In this document: positions 1-8,117 of the stretch, in pieces
Numbering within the stretch: position 1 is the first letter of the stretch
Layout of the letters: the number at the start of each line of letters is the position of its first letter
NCBI GenBank assembly: GCA_963739355.1
Contig: CAVUAD010000006.1
Location: forward strand, 62,001 to 126,000
Length of the DNA stretch: 64,000 nt
Direction: 5' to 3'
From: JAWVFM01 sp963739355
GTDB lineage: Bacteria > Actinomycetota > Thermoleophilia > Solirubrobacterales > 70-9
The notes under the pieces: model-generated
Database searches by the model: none
Seen by the model: only the letters and a program-made list of their open reading frames with translations
Told to the model about the DNA's origin: nothing
Translations under genes and position numbers: made by a program

Positions 1-177
1 GGCCTCGTCAACGCGGCACCCGGCTTCAACAAGCTTCCGGCCGTCGTCAACGGCTTCTCCCAGCTCGTCCTCGACGTCTGGGGGGACGCGGGCAAGCACG
101 CCCGCTCCGCGATCGGCGTCGCCGAGCTCCCCTTCGACTGGCCGGTCGAAATAGAGGCGATAGCCTCGATCCGGTGA
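1..177 (+). CDS. Rid family (YjgF/YER057c/UK114) protein, 3' end only
   Basis: The last 58 codons of a gene that begins left of the window. The fragment contains NAAPGFNKLPAVVNG, then HARSAIGVAELPF and the ending PVEIEAIASIR, which match the C-terminal half of Rid-family trimeric enamine/imine deaminases. The Arg in HARSA sits where family members carry the conserved ligand-binding Arg; that placement is by eye. The specific subgroup and substrate cannot be told from a fragment. Its TGA stop at 175-177 is also the first three bases of the structured repeat that follows, and the last codons are copied in every unit of the downstream tandem array. Confidence 0.8.
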   Translation, partial: GLVNAAPGFNKLPAVVNGFSQLVLDVWGDAGKHARSAIGVAELPFDWPVEIEAIASIR

Positions 178-664
178 GGACCTTTAGGTCCGAAAGCAGC
201 ATGTAAGGACGGCGAAGCCGTCCGCAAGTTATTCAGGCGATAGCCTCGATCCGGTGAGGACCTTTAGGTCCGAAAGCAGCATGTAAGGACGGCGAAGCCG
301 TCCGCAAGTTATTCAGGCGATAGCCTCGATCCGGTGAGGACCTTTAGGTCCGAAAGCAGCATGTAAGGACGGCGAAGCCGTCCGCAAGTTATTCAGGCGA
401 TAGCCTCGATCCGGTGAGGACCTTTAGGTCCGAAAGCAGCATGTAAGGACGGCGAAGCCGTCCGCAAGTTATTCAGGCGATAGCCTCGATCCGGTGAGGA
501 CCTTTAGGTCCGAAAGCAGCATGTAAGGACGGCGAAGCCGTCCGCAAGTTATTCAGGCGATAGCCTCGATCCGGTGAGGACCTTTAGGTCCGAAAGCAGC
601 ATGTAAGGACGGCGAAGCCGTCCGCAAGTTATTCAGGCGATAGCCCCGGTCCGGCGAGGACCTT
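155..664. repeat. Tandem array: six identical 80-bp units plus a degenerate partial unit
   Basis: Units start at 155, 235, 315, 395, 475 and 555 and look base-for-base identical. A seventh, partial copy (635-664) has three substitutions and stops at the end of the next gene. Each unit holds 19 bp derived from the end of the Rid-family gene plus a 61-bp element running from TGAG to TTCA. The element has two hairpins: GGACC-TTTA-GGTCC and GGACGGC-GAA-GCCGTCC, joined by CGAAAGCAGCATGTAA. Related elements occur at 4471-4593 and, more distantly, near 45304-45345. The array fills the whole space between two convergent genes; nothing else is visible there. Confidence 0.95.
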
Positions 665-669
665 CATCG

Positions 670-1773
670 CTACCTCGCGCCGGAGAAGATCCGCTTTGAG
701 GACGTCGGCGGGCGACCGTGCCGGCCGCAGATGTAGTGGTGGCGCCTGCTCCCGAAGGCCACGTGGAGGTGCACCCACTGGGAATATCCGGAGCGGGTCG
801 AGAGGGAGATGAACGGCAGCCGGATCCCGCGTCGCCACGTGAACGCGCTCTTGGAGTCGCGGCTGAAGTCCGTGTTCCGAACGAACGCGTCCTTCCGGCT
901 GCAGCGGTGAAGCCCATTCCCGGGGACGTGCTTGAGTCCGCCGACCCACCTCGTGGCGGCGACGCCGTGGCTCACGTGCCGGTGGTGCTGCTGGTCGCAG
1001 TACACGCCCTTGCCCTCCTTGACCACGAAGTCGGTCTTCATGATCCAGGACGCCTTGTGATCGAGGTGCTGCCCGACCGCCGCTGACTCGGTGTTCTGGA
1101 TGGTGGTGCTGCCGCCCGCGCTCCAGCCGCCGCCCTCGACCCGCACGCCGCTGCCCGCCACGGTGTCCGCCTGGCGTCCGTAGACCCAGTGGGCGTGAGT
1201 GCCGTCCGAGTAGGCGTTGTTGAGCTCGCCGACGATCGCCGCCTTGTGGCGCCAGACATGAACGATGCGCCGGCGAACCGTCCCCGCGGGCGGGCAATGA
1301 TGCCCGCGCTTGGCCGCCTGGGGGTCGGGCCTCAGCTCGATCCGCGTGGCCGCCGGCTCGATCTCGCCCGCGCTGCGTGCTGCGTCCACCGGGATCCTGA
1401 TCGAGGTGAACGCGGCGCCCGTTCTCGTCGACGAATCGGCAAGCAGGGTCAGGTTGGCGACGCCGCCATTGCGTGACGCCGCCGCGATCAGCGGGGTGAG
1501 GTCGTCGCTGCGGATCTCGAAGCGCCCTGCATCGTCGGTCCGGGCGGAGCCGAGAGCGCGAACAAGCCCCGACTCACCGCTCAGGATGTTCGGGTAGGCG
1601 ACAACGCGACCCGCCACCGACGAGCCGGAGCTGTCGATCAGCCGACCGGAGACCACGGCCGTTCCGGCCCGGTCGCTTCCGGCCGCCGCGATCGCCATCC
1701 AGGCGGCGGCGATCACGATCACCGCCGCCGCCACCGTGGCCAAGGTCGCCGACCGCGTGCATCCTCCCCTCAC
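670..1773 (-). CDS. Secreted or membrane-anchored protein of unknown function
   Basis: Unrecognised as a whole. With the GTG at 1773 as start the protein is 367 aa. An N-terminal hydrophobic segment (about residues 9-30) is followed by a region resembling a carboxypeptidase-regulatory-like or Ig-like module (SGRLIDSSGSSVAGRVV, then TDDAGRFEIR). The C-terminal 200 residues have scattered Cys and His residues and no motif I know. A TTG at 1806 could add 11 residues; GTG is preferred because it places the hydrophobic segment close to the N-terminus. It is last in the run rpmB, FakA-like, GST-like on this strand, and its stop lies only a few bases from the tandem repeat array. Confidence 0.6.
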   Translation of the reverse strand: MRGGCTRSATLATVAAAVIVIAAAWMAIAAAGSDRAGTAVVSGRLIDSSGSSVAGRVVAYPNILSGESGLVRALGSARTDDAGRFEIRSDDLTPLIAAASRNGGVANLTLLADSSTRTGAAFTSIRIPVDAARSAGEIEPAATRIELRPDPQAAKRGHHCPPAGTVRRRIVHVWRHKAAIVGELNNAYSDGTHAHWVYGRQADTVAGSGVRVEGGGWSAGGSTTIQNTESAAVGQHLDHKASWIMKTDFVVKEGKGVYCDQQHHRHVSHGVAATRWVGGLKHVPGNGLHRCSRKDAFVRNTDFSRDSKSAFTWRRGIRLPFISLSTRSGYSQWVHLHVAFGSRRHHYICGRHGRPPTSSKRIFSGAR

Positions 1774-1836
1774 GGTTGTTCGCTTCCCGCTTATGGCGGC
1801 GGGCAAACGAGAAGCGGCAGCTCGCGGTCCGGCGGA

Positions 1837-2613
1837 TCAAACGGTTATTTCGGCCGACTCGCCGCGGTGGCGTCGCCACATCTCGAGCGCCCACTCGCAG
1901 GCGGGGCGGCTGCTCAGCTCGCCGCGAAGCGCATCGAGGCCCGGGGCGGCAGGCTGGTAGGGGTACTGGAACTCGGGCGGTCGAAGAAGCGGGAACAGGA
2001 GCGAGGCGGCGGTGAGGTCCGCGACGCTGAACCTCCCGCCCGCCAGGTGCTCGCCCGAGCCGAGCTCCGACTCGATTCGGTCGAGGGCGGCGACCGTGCG
2101 CTCGAGGGAACGCTCTGTCTCCTCGGCGCTCACGCTCATCGACTGGCGCATCGCGACCTTGGTGAGCGGATACATCACGTCGTAGGCGGCCTTTGCCGCG
2201 CGGCCGGCGGAGAGGGTGTACGTGTCGCGCAGCTCGCCGGGGGTCTCGCGCAGGACGTGGAAGAAGAGAACGCGCCGAACGTCCGGCCCGAGGTCGTCGT
2301 CGAAGTAGCGCTGAAGCTCCAGTGCCTTCTCGCGGTCGTCGTGGTCGTCCGGGTAGAGCGGCGGGTCCGGGTTGCGCCGCTCCAGGGCGTCCACGATGTC
2401 CGCGGAGTCGCCGATCCGCTCGCCGTCGAGGTCGAGGATCGGCATCGTCTGCTGGCGGTTCAGGATCATCGCGTTGACCACGTGAAACGCGGGCAGGTAA
2501 GTCCGGCGGACGTGCGGGACCCGCTTGAGGTCGAGGGTCCAGCGCGCCTTCTCGTTGAAATGCGAGAGGCGCAGCTGGTGGAGGGTTGGAGTCTGAGTCT
2601 GCGAGGCGTTCAC
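1837..2613 (-). CDS. Glutathione S-transferase-like protein
   Basis: 258 aa from GTG 2613, which overlaps the stop of the upstream gene as GTGA, implying translational coupling. Residues about 10-85 look like the thioredoxin-fold domain of GSTs (LRLSHFNEKARW, then MPILDLDGERIGDSADIVDAL, where a cis-Pro and a Ser-Ala-Asp turn bind the gamma-glutamyl part in known enzymes). The rest is helical, as in the family, ending with SVADLTAASLLFPLL. The substrate is unknown. Glutathione is uncommon in actinobacteria, so it may use another thiol or none. Coupling to the FakA-like gene has no obvious functional explanation. Confidence 0.75.
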   Translation of the reverse strand: MNASQTQTPTLHQLRLSHFNEKARWTLDLKRVPHVRRTYLPAFHVVNAMILNRQQTMPILDLDGERIGDSADIVDALERRNPDPPLYPDDHDDREKALELQRYFDDDLGPDVRRVLFFHVLRETPGELRDTYTLSAGRAAKAAYDVMYPLTKVAMRQSMSVSAEETERSLERTVAALDRIESELGSGEHLAGGRFSVADLTAASLLFPLLRPPEFQYPYQPAAPGLDALRGELSSRPACEWALEMWRRHRGESAEITV

Positions 2614-4229
2614 TGCGCAGCAATCAGCCAGTAGTAGTGGCGCTGGCCGCCGTACTGCGTCTCCAGCTCGACCCCGTCCGGCGCCGTGATCTCCCCGGCT
2701 TCGATCGGCGCCTTCTCGCCGGCGATCACCGTCACGATCTCCGCGCCGTCGGCCACCAGGCCGAGGGTCCTGTTGAGGGTCTCTGCCGGCGCCCCCCAGG
2801 CCACGACCTCCTCCCCCTCGAAGCCGACGCAATCTCCGGCCGCGAACCGTCCGTCCGCGTCGTCCTTGACGGCCGGGGCGACGCTGCCCGTCCGGATCTC
2901 CGTGAGCACGTCCTCGAGGCGCTGCGCGTTCTCCGCGGCCGAGGCGTCCGGATCCAGCTCGACAAGCGCGGCGAGCGCTCCCTGCTGGGAGTCGGACCCG
3001 ACCACCACCGTCTCCTTGCTGGCGAGCTCGGCAGCTCCGCGCGCGGCGAGAACCACGTCGGCGGAGTTCGGCAGGACCAGCACCTCGCGCGCGGCGACCG
3101 ACTCGATCGCCTTGAGGATGTCGTTCGTCGACGGGTTGAGCGTCGGCCCCCCGTCCACGACGACGGCGCCCAGCTCCTGGAAGAGCCCGCCCAGGCCCTC
3201 GCCGTTCGCGATCGCGACGACGCCGGTTCGGGACGCGGCCAGGCGCGCGTCGCGCTCCGCGATCTGCGCCGTCATGTCGGCGATGTCCTCGCGCTCGATC
3301 GCGCCGGCGCCCGCGAAGAGCGCTTTCGCGGCCTCGGGGTCGTCGGTGTGGACGTGCACCTTGAGGGTCGCCTCGTCACCGACCACCAGGACCGAGTCGC
3401 CGATGCCCTCGAGGAGCGGGATGTAAGTGCGGCCCTCGAGGTCCTCGCCGGTCACGATGAAGTTCGTGCAGAAGCGGTAGCGGGAGCCGGTGTGGTGAAC
3501 GTCGATGGTTCGCGCGGGCGCGTAGTGGGGAATCTCGGGGAGCTCGAGAGCCTCGCCCGCGAGGCCGGCGATCAGCCCCCGGACGATCACGGCCAGGCCA
3601 AGCGCGCCGGCATCCACGACGCCCGCCTCGGCGAGAACCGCAAGCTGCTCGGGCGTGTGCTCCACGGCCGTCTCCGCCGCGGCGAGCGCGGTTGCGAGCA
3701 TCTCGCCCAGGAGCGCGTTCTGCTCGTCGTCCGACGCATCCGCCGCGAGGCGATGCTGCTCCCAGTGGGCAAGTCGCTGCGACACCGCGGTGGCCATCTC
3801 GCGGATGACGGTGAGCATCGTGCCCTCGGCGGGATCGCGGATTCCGGCGTACGCGGCGCGCTCCGCGTTGGAGAGCGCCGCGGCGACGAGCATCGGGTCG
3901 ATCAGGCGGCCCGGCGGCGTGGCCAGCTCCTCCGCGGCGCCGCGCACGATCTGGCTGAGGATGACGCCGGAGTTGCCGCGCGCCCCCATCAACGCGGCAC
4001 GCGCCACCTCGCGCACGATCTCGGGGCGCGGCGGGTCCCCACCGGCCTCGCGCTCGAGGCGGTCGAGCTCGTCGAGCACGTGGCGCATCGTCAGCGCCAT
4101 GTTGTCGCCGGTGTCGCCGTCGGCGACCGGGAACACGTTCAGGTCGTTGATCTCCCGGCGGCGCTCTTCGAGCTGGGCACAGGCCACGGAGACGACGCGG
4201 CGAAAGCGCTCTATCGAGGAGTCGGGCAT
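2610..4229 (-). CDS. DAK2/DhaL-domain protein, FakA-like (fatty acid kinase catalytic subunit family)
   Basis: 539 aa, the usual length for the FakA/YloV family. The N-terminal DhaL domain carries NDLNVFPVADGDTGDNM (about residues 28-44), whose aspartates bind Mg-ATP in characterised members. A middle region follows, then the FakA-type C-terminal domain ending in GGQRHYYWLIAAQ. FakA phosphorylates fatty acids held by a FakB (DegV) partner for phospholipid synthesis; no FakB gene is in the window, so the substrate is inferred from family only. It follows rpmB by 35 nt, a common neighbourhood for this family, and its TGA overlaps the GTG of the GST-like gene. Confidence 0.85.
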   Translation of the reverse strand: MPDSSIERFRRVVSVACAQLEERRREINDLNVFPVADGDTGDNMALTMRHVLDELDRLEREAGGDPPRPEIVREVARAALMGARGNSGVILSQIVRGAAEELATPPGRLIDPMLVAAALSNAERAAYAGIRDPAEGTMLTVIREMATAVSQRLAHWEQHRLAADASDDEQNALLGEMLATALAAAETAVEHTPEQLAVLAEAGVVDAGALGLAVIVRGLIAGLAGEALELPEIPHYAPARTIDVHHTGSRYRFCTNFIVTGEDLEGRTYIPLLEGIGDSVLVVGDEATLKVHVHTDDPEAAKALFAGAGAIEREDIADMTAQIAERDARLAASRTGVVAIANGEGLGGLFQELGAVVVDGGPTLNPSTNDILKAIESVAAREVLVLPNSADVVLAARGAAELASKETVVVGSDSQQGALAALVELDPDASAAENAQRLEDVLTEIRTGSVAPAVKDDADGRFAAGDCVGFEGEEVVAWGAPAETLNRTLGLVADGAEIVTVIAGEKAPIEAGEITAPDGVELETQYGGQRHYYWLIAAQ

Positions 4230-4264
4230 CCGCGGGCGGAATCTACACCCGGGTCACCGGGTGA

Positions 4265-4456
4265 CTACGCGTGCTTGGTGACCTTGTTGGCCTTGAGGCA
4301 GCGGGTGCAGACGTAGACGCGCCGCGGCCGACCGCCGTCATCGATCCGCACCTTCTGGAGGTTCGGATCGAAGCGCCGCCGCGTGGCGACCATCGAGTGG
4401 CTGCGCGAGTTCCCAAACGCGGGGCCCTTGCCGCAGTTGAAGCACACCTTTGCCAT
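4265..4456 (-). CDS. rpmB: 50S ribosomal protein L28
   Basis: 63 aa starting MAKVCFNCGKGPAFGN, a complete bL28. Cys5/Cys8 and Cys50/Cys53 form two CxxC pairs, so this is the zinc-binding (C+) form. It contributes to the large ribosomal subunit. A longer reading frame upstream runs through the structured repeat and is rejected. The start is fixed by homology and by a TACAAT box ending exactly 6 nt before the ATG with no Shine-Dalgarno, which suggests a leaderless mRNA. It is followed by the FakA-like gene. Confidence 0.97.
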   Translation of the reverse strand: MAKVCFNCGKGPAFGNSRSHSMVATRRRFDPNLQKVRIDDGGRPRRVYVCTRCLKANKVTKHA

Positions 4457-4462
4457 GAAGTG

Positions 4463-4468
4463 ATTGTA
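4463..4468 (-). promoter_or_regulatory. -10 box of a leaderless rpmB promoter
   Basis: TACAAT on the minus strand, then 6 nt (CACTTC) and the rpmB ATG. Transcription would begin at or next to the start codon. The -35 region (about 4486-4491) falls inside the structured repeat and is a poor match to TTGACA. Confidence 0.65.
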
Positions 4469-4470
4469 AT

Positions 4471-4593
4471 TGAGCACCTTTAAGTGCGAAAGCAGCATGT
4501 AAGGGCGGCGAAGCCGTCCGCAAGGGATGTGCATGAGGGGCTTTAGCCCGAAAGCAGCATGTAAGGGCGGCGAAACCGTCCGCAAGGTATTCA
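4471..4593. repeat. Two diverged copies of the two-hairpin repeat element
   Basis: Copy A (4471-4524) and copy B (4534-4593) share the core GAAAGCAGCATGTAAGG and the second hairpin with the array at 155-664. First stems differ: GCAC/GTGC in copy A and GGGC/GCCC in copy B against GGAC/GTCC in the array, always around CTTTA/TTTA loops, so base pairing is kept while sequence changes. Copy B has one mismatch in stem 2 (GGGCGGC-GAA-ACCGTCC). The TTCA at 4590-4593 supplies the TGA stop of ribH on the minus strand. Confidence 0.9.
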
Positions 4594-5037
4594 GCGGAGT
4601 TCGCCGCGGAGCTTCGCCATCCCCGCCACCGCGCGGGCCGTGTTGCGGCCCTGGTCGCGCTTGCCGCCGCCCGCGCGAGCGATGGCCTGCTCCATGGTCG
4701 CGCAGGTGATGACCCCGAAGCCGCAGGGAACCCCGGTATCGAGGGCGGCTCGCTGGACTCCGGCGGCCGCCTCACGGCAGACGAAGTCGTAGTGGTCGGT
4801 CTCGCCGCGGATCACGGCGCCAAGGCAGGCGACGCCGGCGAAGCGGCCGGACTCCGCGCACCACTTCGCCGCGAGCGGCAGCTCGAACGCGCCGGCGACC
4901 TCGAAGGTGTGAACCGAGGCCGGGCTGATGCCCTCCTCCTCGAAGCCCTCCACGGCTCCGTTCACAAGACGCTCGGCCAGCTCCTCATAGAACGTCGCGA
5001 CGCAGACGGCGAACTCCCCCGACTCACCCTCCGGCAT
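4591..5037 (-). CDS. ribH: 6,7-dimethyl-8-ribityllumazine synthase
   Basis: 148 aa, full length. It condenses 5-amino-6-ribitylaminouracil with dihydroxybutanone phosphate to form lumazine, the penultimate riboflavin step. Family motifs are in order: FEVAGAFELPLAAKW (ribityl and phosphate site), GAVIRGETDHYDFV, PCGFGVITCATMEQA and GRNTARA. ATG 5037 lies 14 nt inside the 3' end of ribBA; an ATG at 5058 would add seven residues not typical of the family. The last gene of the rib operon; its stop codon belongs to a structured repeat, so the native C-terminus may have been trimmed or replaced when the element arrived. Confidence 0.96.
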   Translation of the reverse strand: MPEGESGEFAVCVATFYEELAERLVNGAVEGFEEEGISPASVHTFEVAGAFELPLAAKWCAESGRFAGVACLGAVIRGETDHYDFVCREAAAGVQRAALDTGVPCGFGVITCATMEQAIARAGGGKRDQGRNTARAVAGMAKLRGELR

Positions 5038-6346
5038 GCGAATCCTCCTCGGCGTCAAGCGCCCGCTTCTCGGCGTCGTGCTGGCGCTCGTCGTGTAGGA
5101 GCTCCTCGTCGAGAGGCAGGCCCTGGTGATGGAGCGTGTGCCCGAGGCGCTCGCGCTTGGTGCGCAGGTAGTCCTCGTTGTGGCGGTTCGGAACGGACTG
5201 GATCGGCAGCTGGTCGCTCACCGAGAGCCCGTACCCCTCGAGGCCGAGAATCTTCTTCGGGTTGTTCGTGAGGATGCGGATCGAGCTGAGCCCGAGGTCG
5301 ACGAGGATCTGTGCGCCGATCCCGTAGTCGCGGAGGTCCGCAGGGAGGCCGAGCTTCAGATTCGCGTCGACAGTGTCCAGGCCGTCCTCCTGGAGCCGGT
5401 AGGCGCGCAGCTTGTTGAGCAGGCCGATGCCGCGCCCCTCCTGGGAGAGGTAGAGCAGCACGCCGCGTCCCTCGGCCTCGATCATCGAGAGCGCCGCCTC
5501 CAGCTGCTCGCCGCAATCGCAGCGCAGCGAGTGGAAGACGTCGCCGGTGAGGCACTCGGAGTGCACCCGGACGATCACGTCCTCCTCGCCGGAGACCTCG
5601 CCCTTGACCATCGCGACGTGGTGCTTGTCGTCGACCAGCGAGCGGTAGCCCACCGCGGTGAAGTCGCCGAACACGGTCGGCAGCTTGGTGGCGACCACCC
5701 GCTCGACAAGCCGCTCCGTTCGGCGCCGGTAGGCGATCAGGTCGGCGACCGTGATCATCTTCAGGGCGTGGCGCTCGCAGTAGGGCACGAGGTCGCCGAC
5801 GCGGGCCATCGTCCCGTCCTCGTTCATGATCTCGCAGATCACGCCGGCGGGAATGAGGCCGGCGATGCGCGCGAGGTCGACCGCGGCCTCGGTCTGCCCG
5901 GCGCGCTCGAGGACTCCGCCGTCCTTGGCCTTCAGCGGGAAGACGTGGCCCGGCTGGACGAGGTCCGCGGCGCGGGAGTGCGGGTCGATCGCCACCTGGA
6001 TCGTGTGCGCCCGGTCCGCCGCGGAGATGCCGGTGGTCACGCCCTCACGGGCCTCCACCGAGACCGTGAAGGCGGTCTGGAAGGCGGACTCGTTCTTGGC
6101 GGCCATCAGGTCGAGGTCGAGGTCGTCGCAGCGCTCCGGTGTGAGCGTCAGGCAGATCAGCCCGCGCGCCTCCTTCGCCATGAAGTTGATCGCCTCGGGC
6201 GTCGCGAACTGGGCGGCCATCGTGAGGTCGCCCTCGTTCTCGCGGTTCTCGTCGTCGCAGACGACGACCATGCGGCCGCGGCGGATCTCGTCGAGGGCCT
6301 CCTCGATCGTGGCGAACTTGGTTGCCGAAGTCTGTGACTCAGCCAT
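5024..6346 (-). CDS. ribBA: Bifunctional 3,4-dihydroxy-2-butanone-4-phosphate synthase / GTP cyclohydrolase II
   Basis: 440 aa. The N-terminal RibB domain (about 10-205) has DDENRENEGDL and HVFPLKAKDGGVLERAGQTE, and makes the four-carbon unit from ribulose 5-phosphate. The C-terminal RibA domain (about 212-410) has the zinc-binding HSECLTGDVFHSLRCDCG and GRGIGLLNKLRAYRLQ, and opens the GTP ring. Both halves look complete. About 30 C-terminal residues (HHQGLPLDEELLHDERQHD and onward) are an acidic extension and contain the start of ribH. The start overlaps the end of ribE by 8 nt, consistent with a coupled operon. Confidence 0.96.
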   Translation of the reverse strand: MAESQTSATKFATIEEALDEIRRGRMVVVCDDENRENEGDLTMAAQFATPEAINFMAKEARGLICLTLTPERCDDLDLDLMAAKNESAFQTAFTVSVEAREGVTTGISAADRAHTIQVAIDPHSRAADLVQPGHVFPLKAKDGGVLERAGQTEAAVDLARIAGLIPAGVICEIMNEDGTMARVGDLVPYCERHALKMITVADLIAYRRRTERLVERVVATKLPTVFGDFTAVGYRSLVDDKHHVAMVKGEVSGEEDVIVRVHSECLTGDVFHSLRCDCGEQLEAALSMIEAEGRGVLLYLSQEGRGIGLLNKLRAYRLQEDGLDTVDANLKLGLPADLRDYGIGAQILVDLGLSSIRILTNNPKKILGLEGYGLSVSDQLPIQSVPNRHNEDYLRTKRERLGHTLHHQGLPLDEELLHDERQHDAEKRALDAEEDSHAGG

Positions 6347-6950
6347 CCGTACCTTCTCCTTCTTTCACGTTAATGAGTAGGCGTTCCGCGTAGCGGGCAA
6401 GCACATCCACCTCGAGGTTCACCCGCGCGCCGGCCTCCGCCGCCCCGAGGGTGGTCCGCTCGAGCGTTTCGGGGATCAGGGAGACCTCGAAGCCGGCGGC
6501 ATCGAGGGCGGCGACCGTCAGGCTCACCCCGGCAACCGTTACCGATCCGCGCTCGGCGACGTAGCGCAGCACCTCGGGCGCCGCGTCGATCCAGATTCGC
6601 CGGGCGAAACCGTCGGCTTCAACCGAGCGAACGGCGCCAACGCCGTCCACGTGCCCCTGGACGACGTGACCGCCAAGCGGGTCGCCGGCGCGCAGGGCGG
6701 CCTCGAGGTTCACGCGGTCGCCGGCCTGCAGGTCGCCGAGGGTGGTCAGGGCGAGCGTCTGGTTCATCGCGTCGGCCTCGAACCACCCGTCCCCGACCGC
6801 GGCCGCGGTCAGACAGGCGCCGGAGACCGACACGGAGTCGCCCTCGCGCAGGCCGGCGGTCAGCTCGGCGCGGATCCGCAACCGCGCGCCGGCGTCGGCG
6901 CGGTCGGCGGACTCGATCGCTCCAAGCTCTGTGACGATTCCCGTGAACAT
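6339..6950 (-). CDS. ribE: Riboflavin synthase, alpha chain
   Basis: 203 aa with the family's internal duplication: two lumazine-binding barrels, the first starting MFTGIVTELGAIES and the second near residue 95 (GHVVQGHVDGVGAV), each with a GVSLTV/SGACLT-type strand. It dismutates two lumazines to riboflavin and a pyrimidine that RibH reuses. It lies 3 nt after ribD and overlaps ribBA. Nothing is unusual. Confidence 0.95.
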   Translation of the reverse strand: MFTGIVTELGAIESADRADAGARLRIRAELTAGLREGDSVSVSGACLTAAAVGDGWFEADAMNQTLALTTLGDLQAGDRVNLEAALRAGDPLGGHVVQGHVDGVGAVRSVEADGFARRIWIDAAPEVLRYVAERGSVTVAGVSLTVAALDAAGFEVSLIPETLERTTLGAAEAGARVNLEVDVLARYAERLLINVKEGEGTDG

Positions 6951-6953
6951 CGC

Positions 6954-8114
6954 TCACCACTCCCGCAGCCGGGCGCGGACGAGCAGGTCCTCGCCGGATC
7001 GCTCCCAGGCCATTGCCAGTGCGCGCTGCGCCGCGGCGATCTCCGGCACGCCACGGCCACCGGCGATCGGGGCGGCCTCGGAACCCCCGACCAGGAGCGG
7101 GGCGATGAAGAGACGAAGATCGTCGAGCTCACCCGCGTCCAGGAAGGAGCCCGCCAGCGTGGCGCCCCCCTCCAGGAGCAGAGACGTCACCTCGCGTCGG
7201 CCGAGCTCGGCGAGCGCGGTGGGGATTCGCTCCACGCGGTCGCCGCCGGCGACGATCACGTCCGCCCCGGCCTTCTCGAGCGCCTCCACACGCGCGGCCG
7301 GCGCGTCGGGACCGGCGACGACGAAGAGGCGCGCGTCGCCGGCGCTCGCGACCAGCTTCGAGTCGAGCGGAAGCCGGGCCGCGCTGTCGAAGATCGCCCT
7401 CGCGGGCTGACGCTCGGCGCCGACGTCCCGCGCCGTCAGCAGGGGGTCGTCGGCGAGCGCCGTCTCGATGCCGACCGCCACGGCGTCGCTGCGGGCCCGC
7501 CAGCGGTGCACCTGCTCACGGCTGTCGGCGCCGGAGATCCACCGCGAGTCGCCCTCGGTCGTCGCCGTTCTGCCGTCGAGCGTCACCGCGGCCTTGAAGG
7601 TGACGAGAGGCCGGCCCGTGCGTGCGTGCTTTCGGAACGCCTGATTCTGGAGCCGGGCCGCAGCGGCCTCCGCTCCGTCGAGGAACTCCACCGCAATGCC
7701 GCCGTCGCGAAGGATGCCCGGGCCACGACCGCTCGCCTTCTCGCTTGGGTCATCGGCCGCGATCACGACCCGGCCCACACCCGCCTCGAGCAGCGCGTCG
7801 GTGCACGGCGGCTGGCGCCCCTCGTGGGCGCAGGGCTCGAGCGAGACGTACATCGTCGCCCCGCGCGGGTCGTTGCCGCGCTCGGCGCAGTCGCGAAGCG
7901 CCGCTCGCTCCGCATGGAGTTCGCCGCGGCGGGCATGGAAGCCCTCGCCGAGGACCTCGCCGTCCCTGACGATGACCGCGCCGACGAGCGGGTTCGGACT
8001 GACCGATCCAGCGCCCTGCTCCGCAAGCTCGATGGCGTGCCTCGAGTGCAGGCGATCCTGTTCGGTGGCGGTGGGCTCGGACAACTCCGGGGCGCTCCTC
8101 GGTTTCGCTGCCAC
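6954..8114 (-). CDS. ribD: Bifunctional pyrimidine deaminase / 5-amino-6-(5-phosphoribosylamino)uracil reductase
   Basis: 386 aa, first gene of the rib operon. The deaminase domain (to about residue 160) shows the zinc site HAERAAL and EPCAHEGRQPPCTDAL. The reductase domain follows, with PLVTFKAAVTLDGRTAT and LLLEGGATLAGSFL. It catalyses the second and third steps from GTP. The GTG start at 8114 gives about 20 residues ahead of the usual beginning (DRLHSRHAIELAEQG), so the true start may lie slightly downstream. No recognisable FMN riboswitch precedes it; instead a 16-bp palindrome starts 4 nt upstream. Confidence 0.93.
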   Translation of the reverse strand: MAAKPRSAPELSEPTATEQDRLHSRHAIELAEQGAGSVSPNPLVGAVIVRDGEVLGEGFHARRGELHAERAALRDCAERGNDPRGATMYVSLEPCAHEGRQPPCTDALLEAGVGRVVIAADDPSEKASGRGPGILRDGGIAVEFLDGAEAAAARLQNQAFRKHARTGRPLVTFKAAVTLDGRTATTEGDSRWISGADSREQVHRWRARSDAVAVGIETALADDPLLTARDVGAERQPARAIFDSAARLPLDSKLVASAGDARLFVVAGPDAPAARVEALEKAGADVIVAGGDRVERIPTALAELGRREVTSLLLEGGATLAGSFLDAGELDDLRLFIAPLLVGGSEAAPIAGGRGVPEIAAAQRALAMAWERSGEDLLVRARLREW

Positions 8115-8117
8115 TGA

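Noticed and set aside
155..664. CRISPR array
   Set aside because: The 80-bp units are contiguous and identical, with no unique spacers; the unit includes coding sequence of the upstream gene and no cas genes are near.
718..1086. Plus-strand frame of 122 codons opposite the secreted protein gene
   Set aside because: Low-complexity shadow frame; the minus-strand frame has a membrane segment, a domain-like region and cysteines.
2586..4316. Long plus-strand open frame (about 576 codons) antisense to the FakA-like gene
   Set aside because: It is the mirror of a well-recognised gene in GC-rich DNA, with Arg/Val-rich composition typical of shadow frames and no motif.
4457..4585. N-terminal extension of L28
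   Set aside because: The extra 43 codons are translated structured repeat; L28 starts at MAKVCFNCGK and has a -10 box 6 nt upstream.
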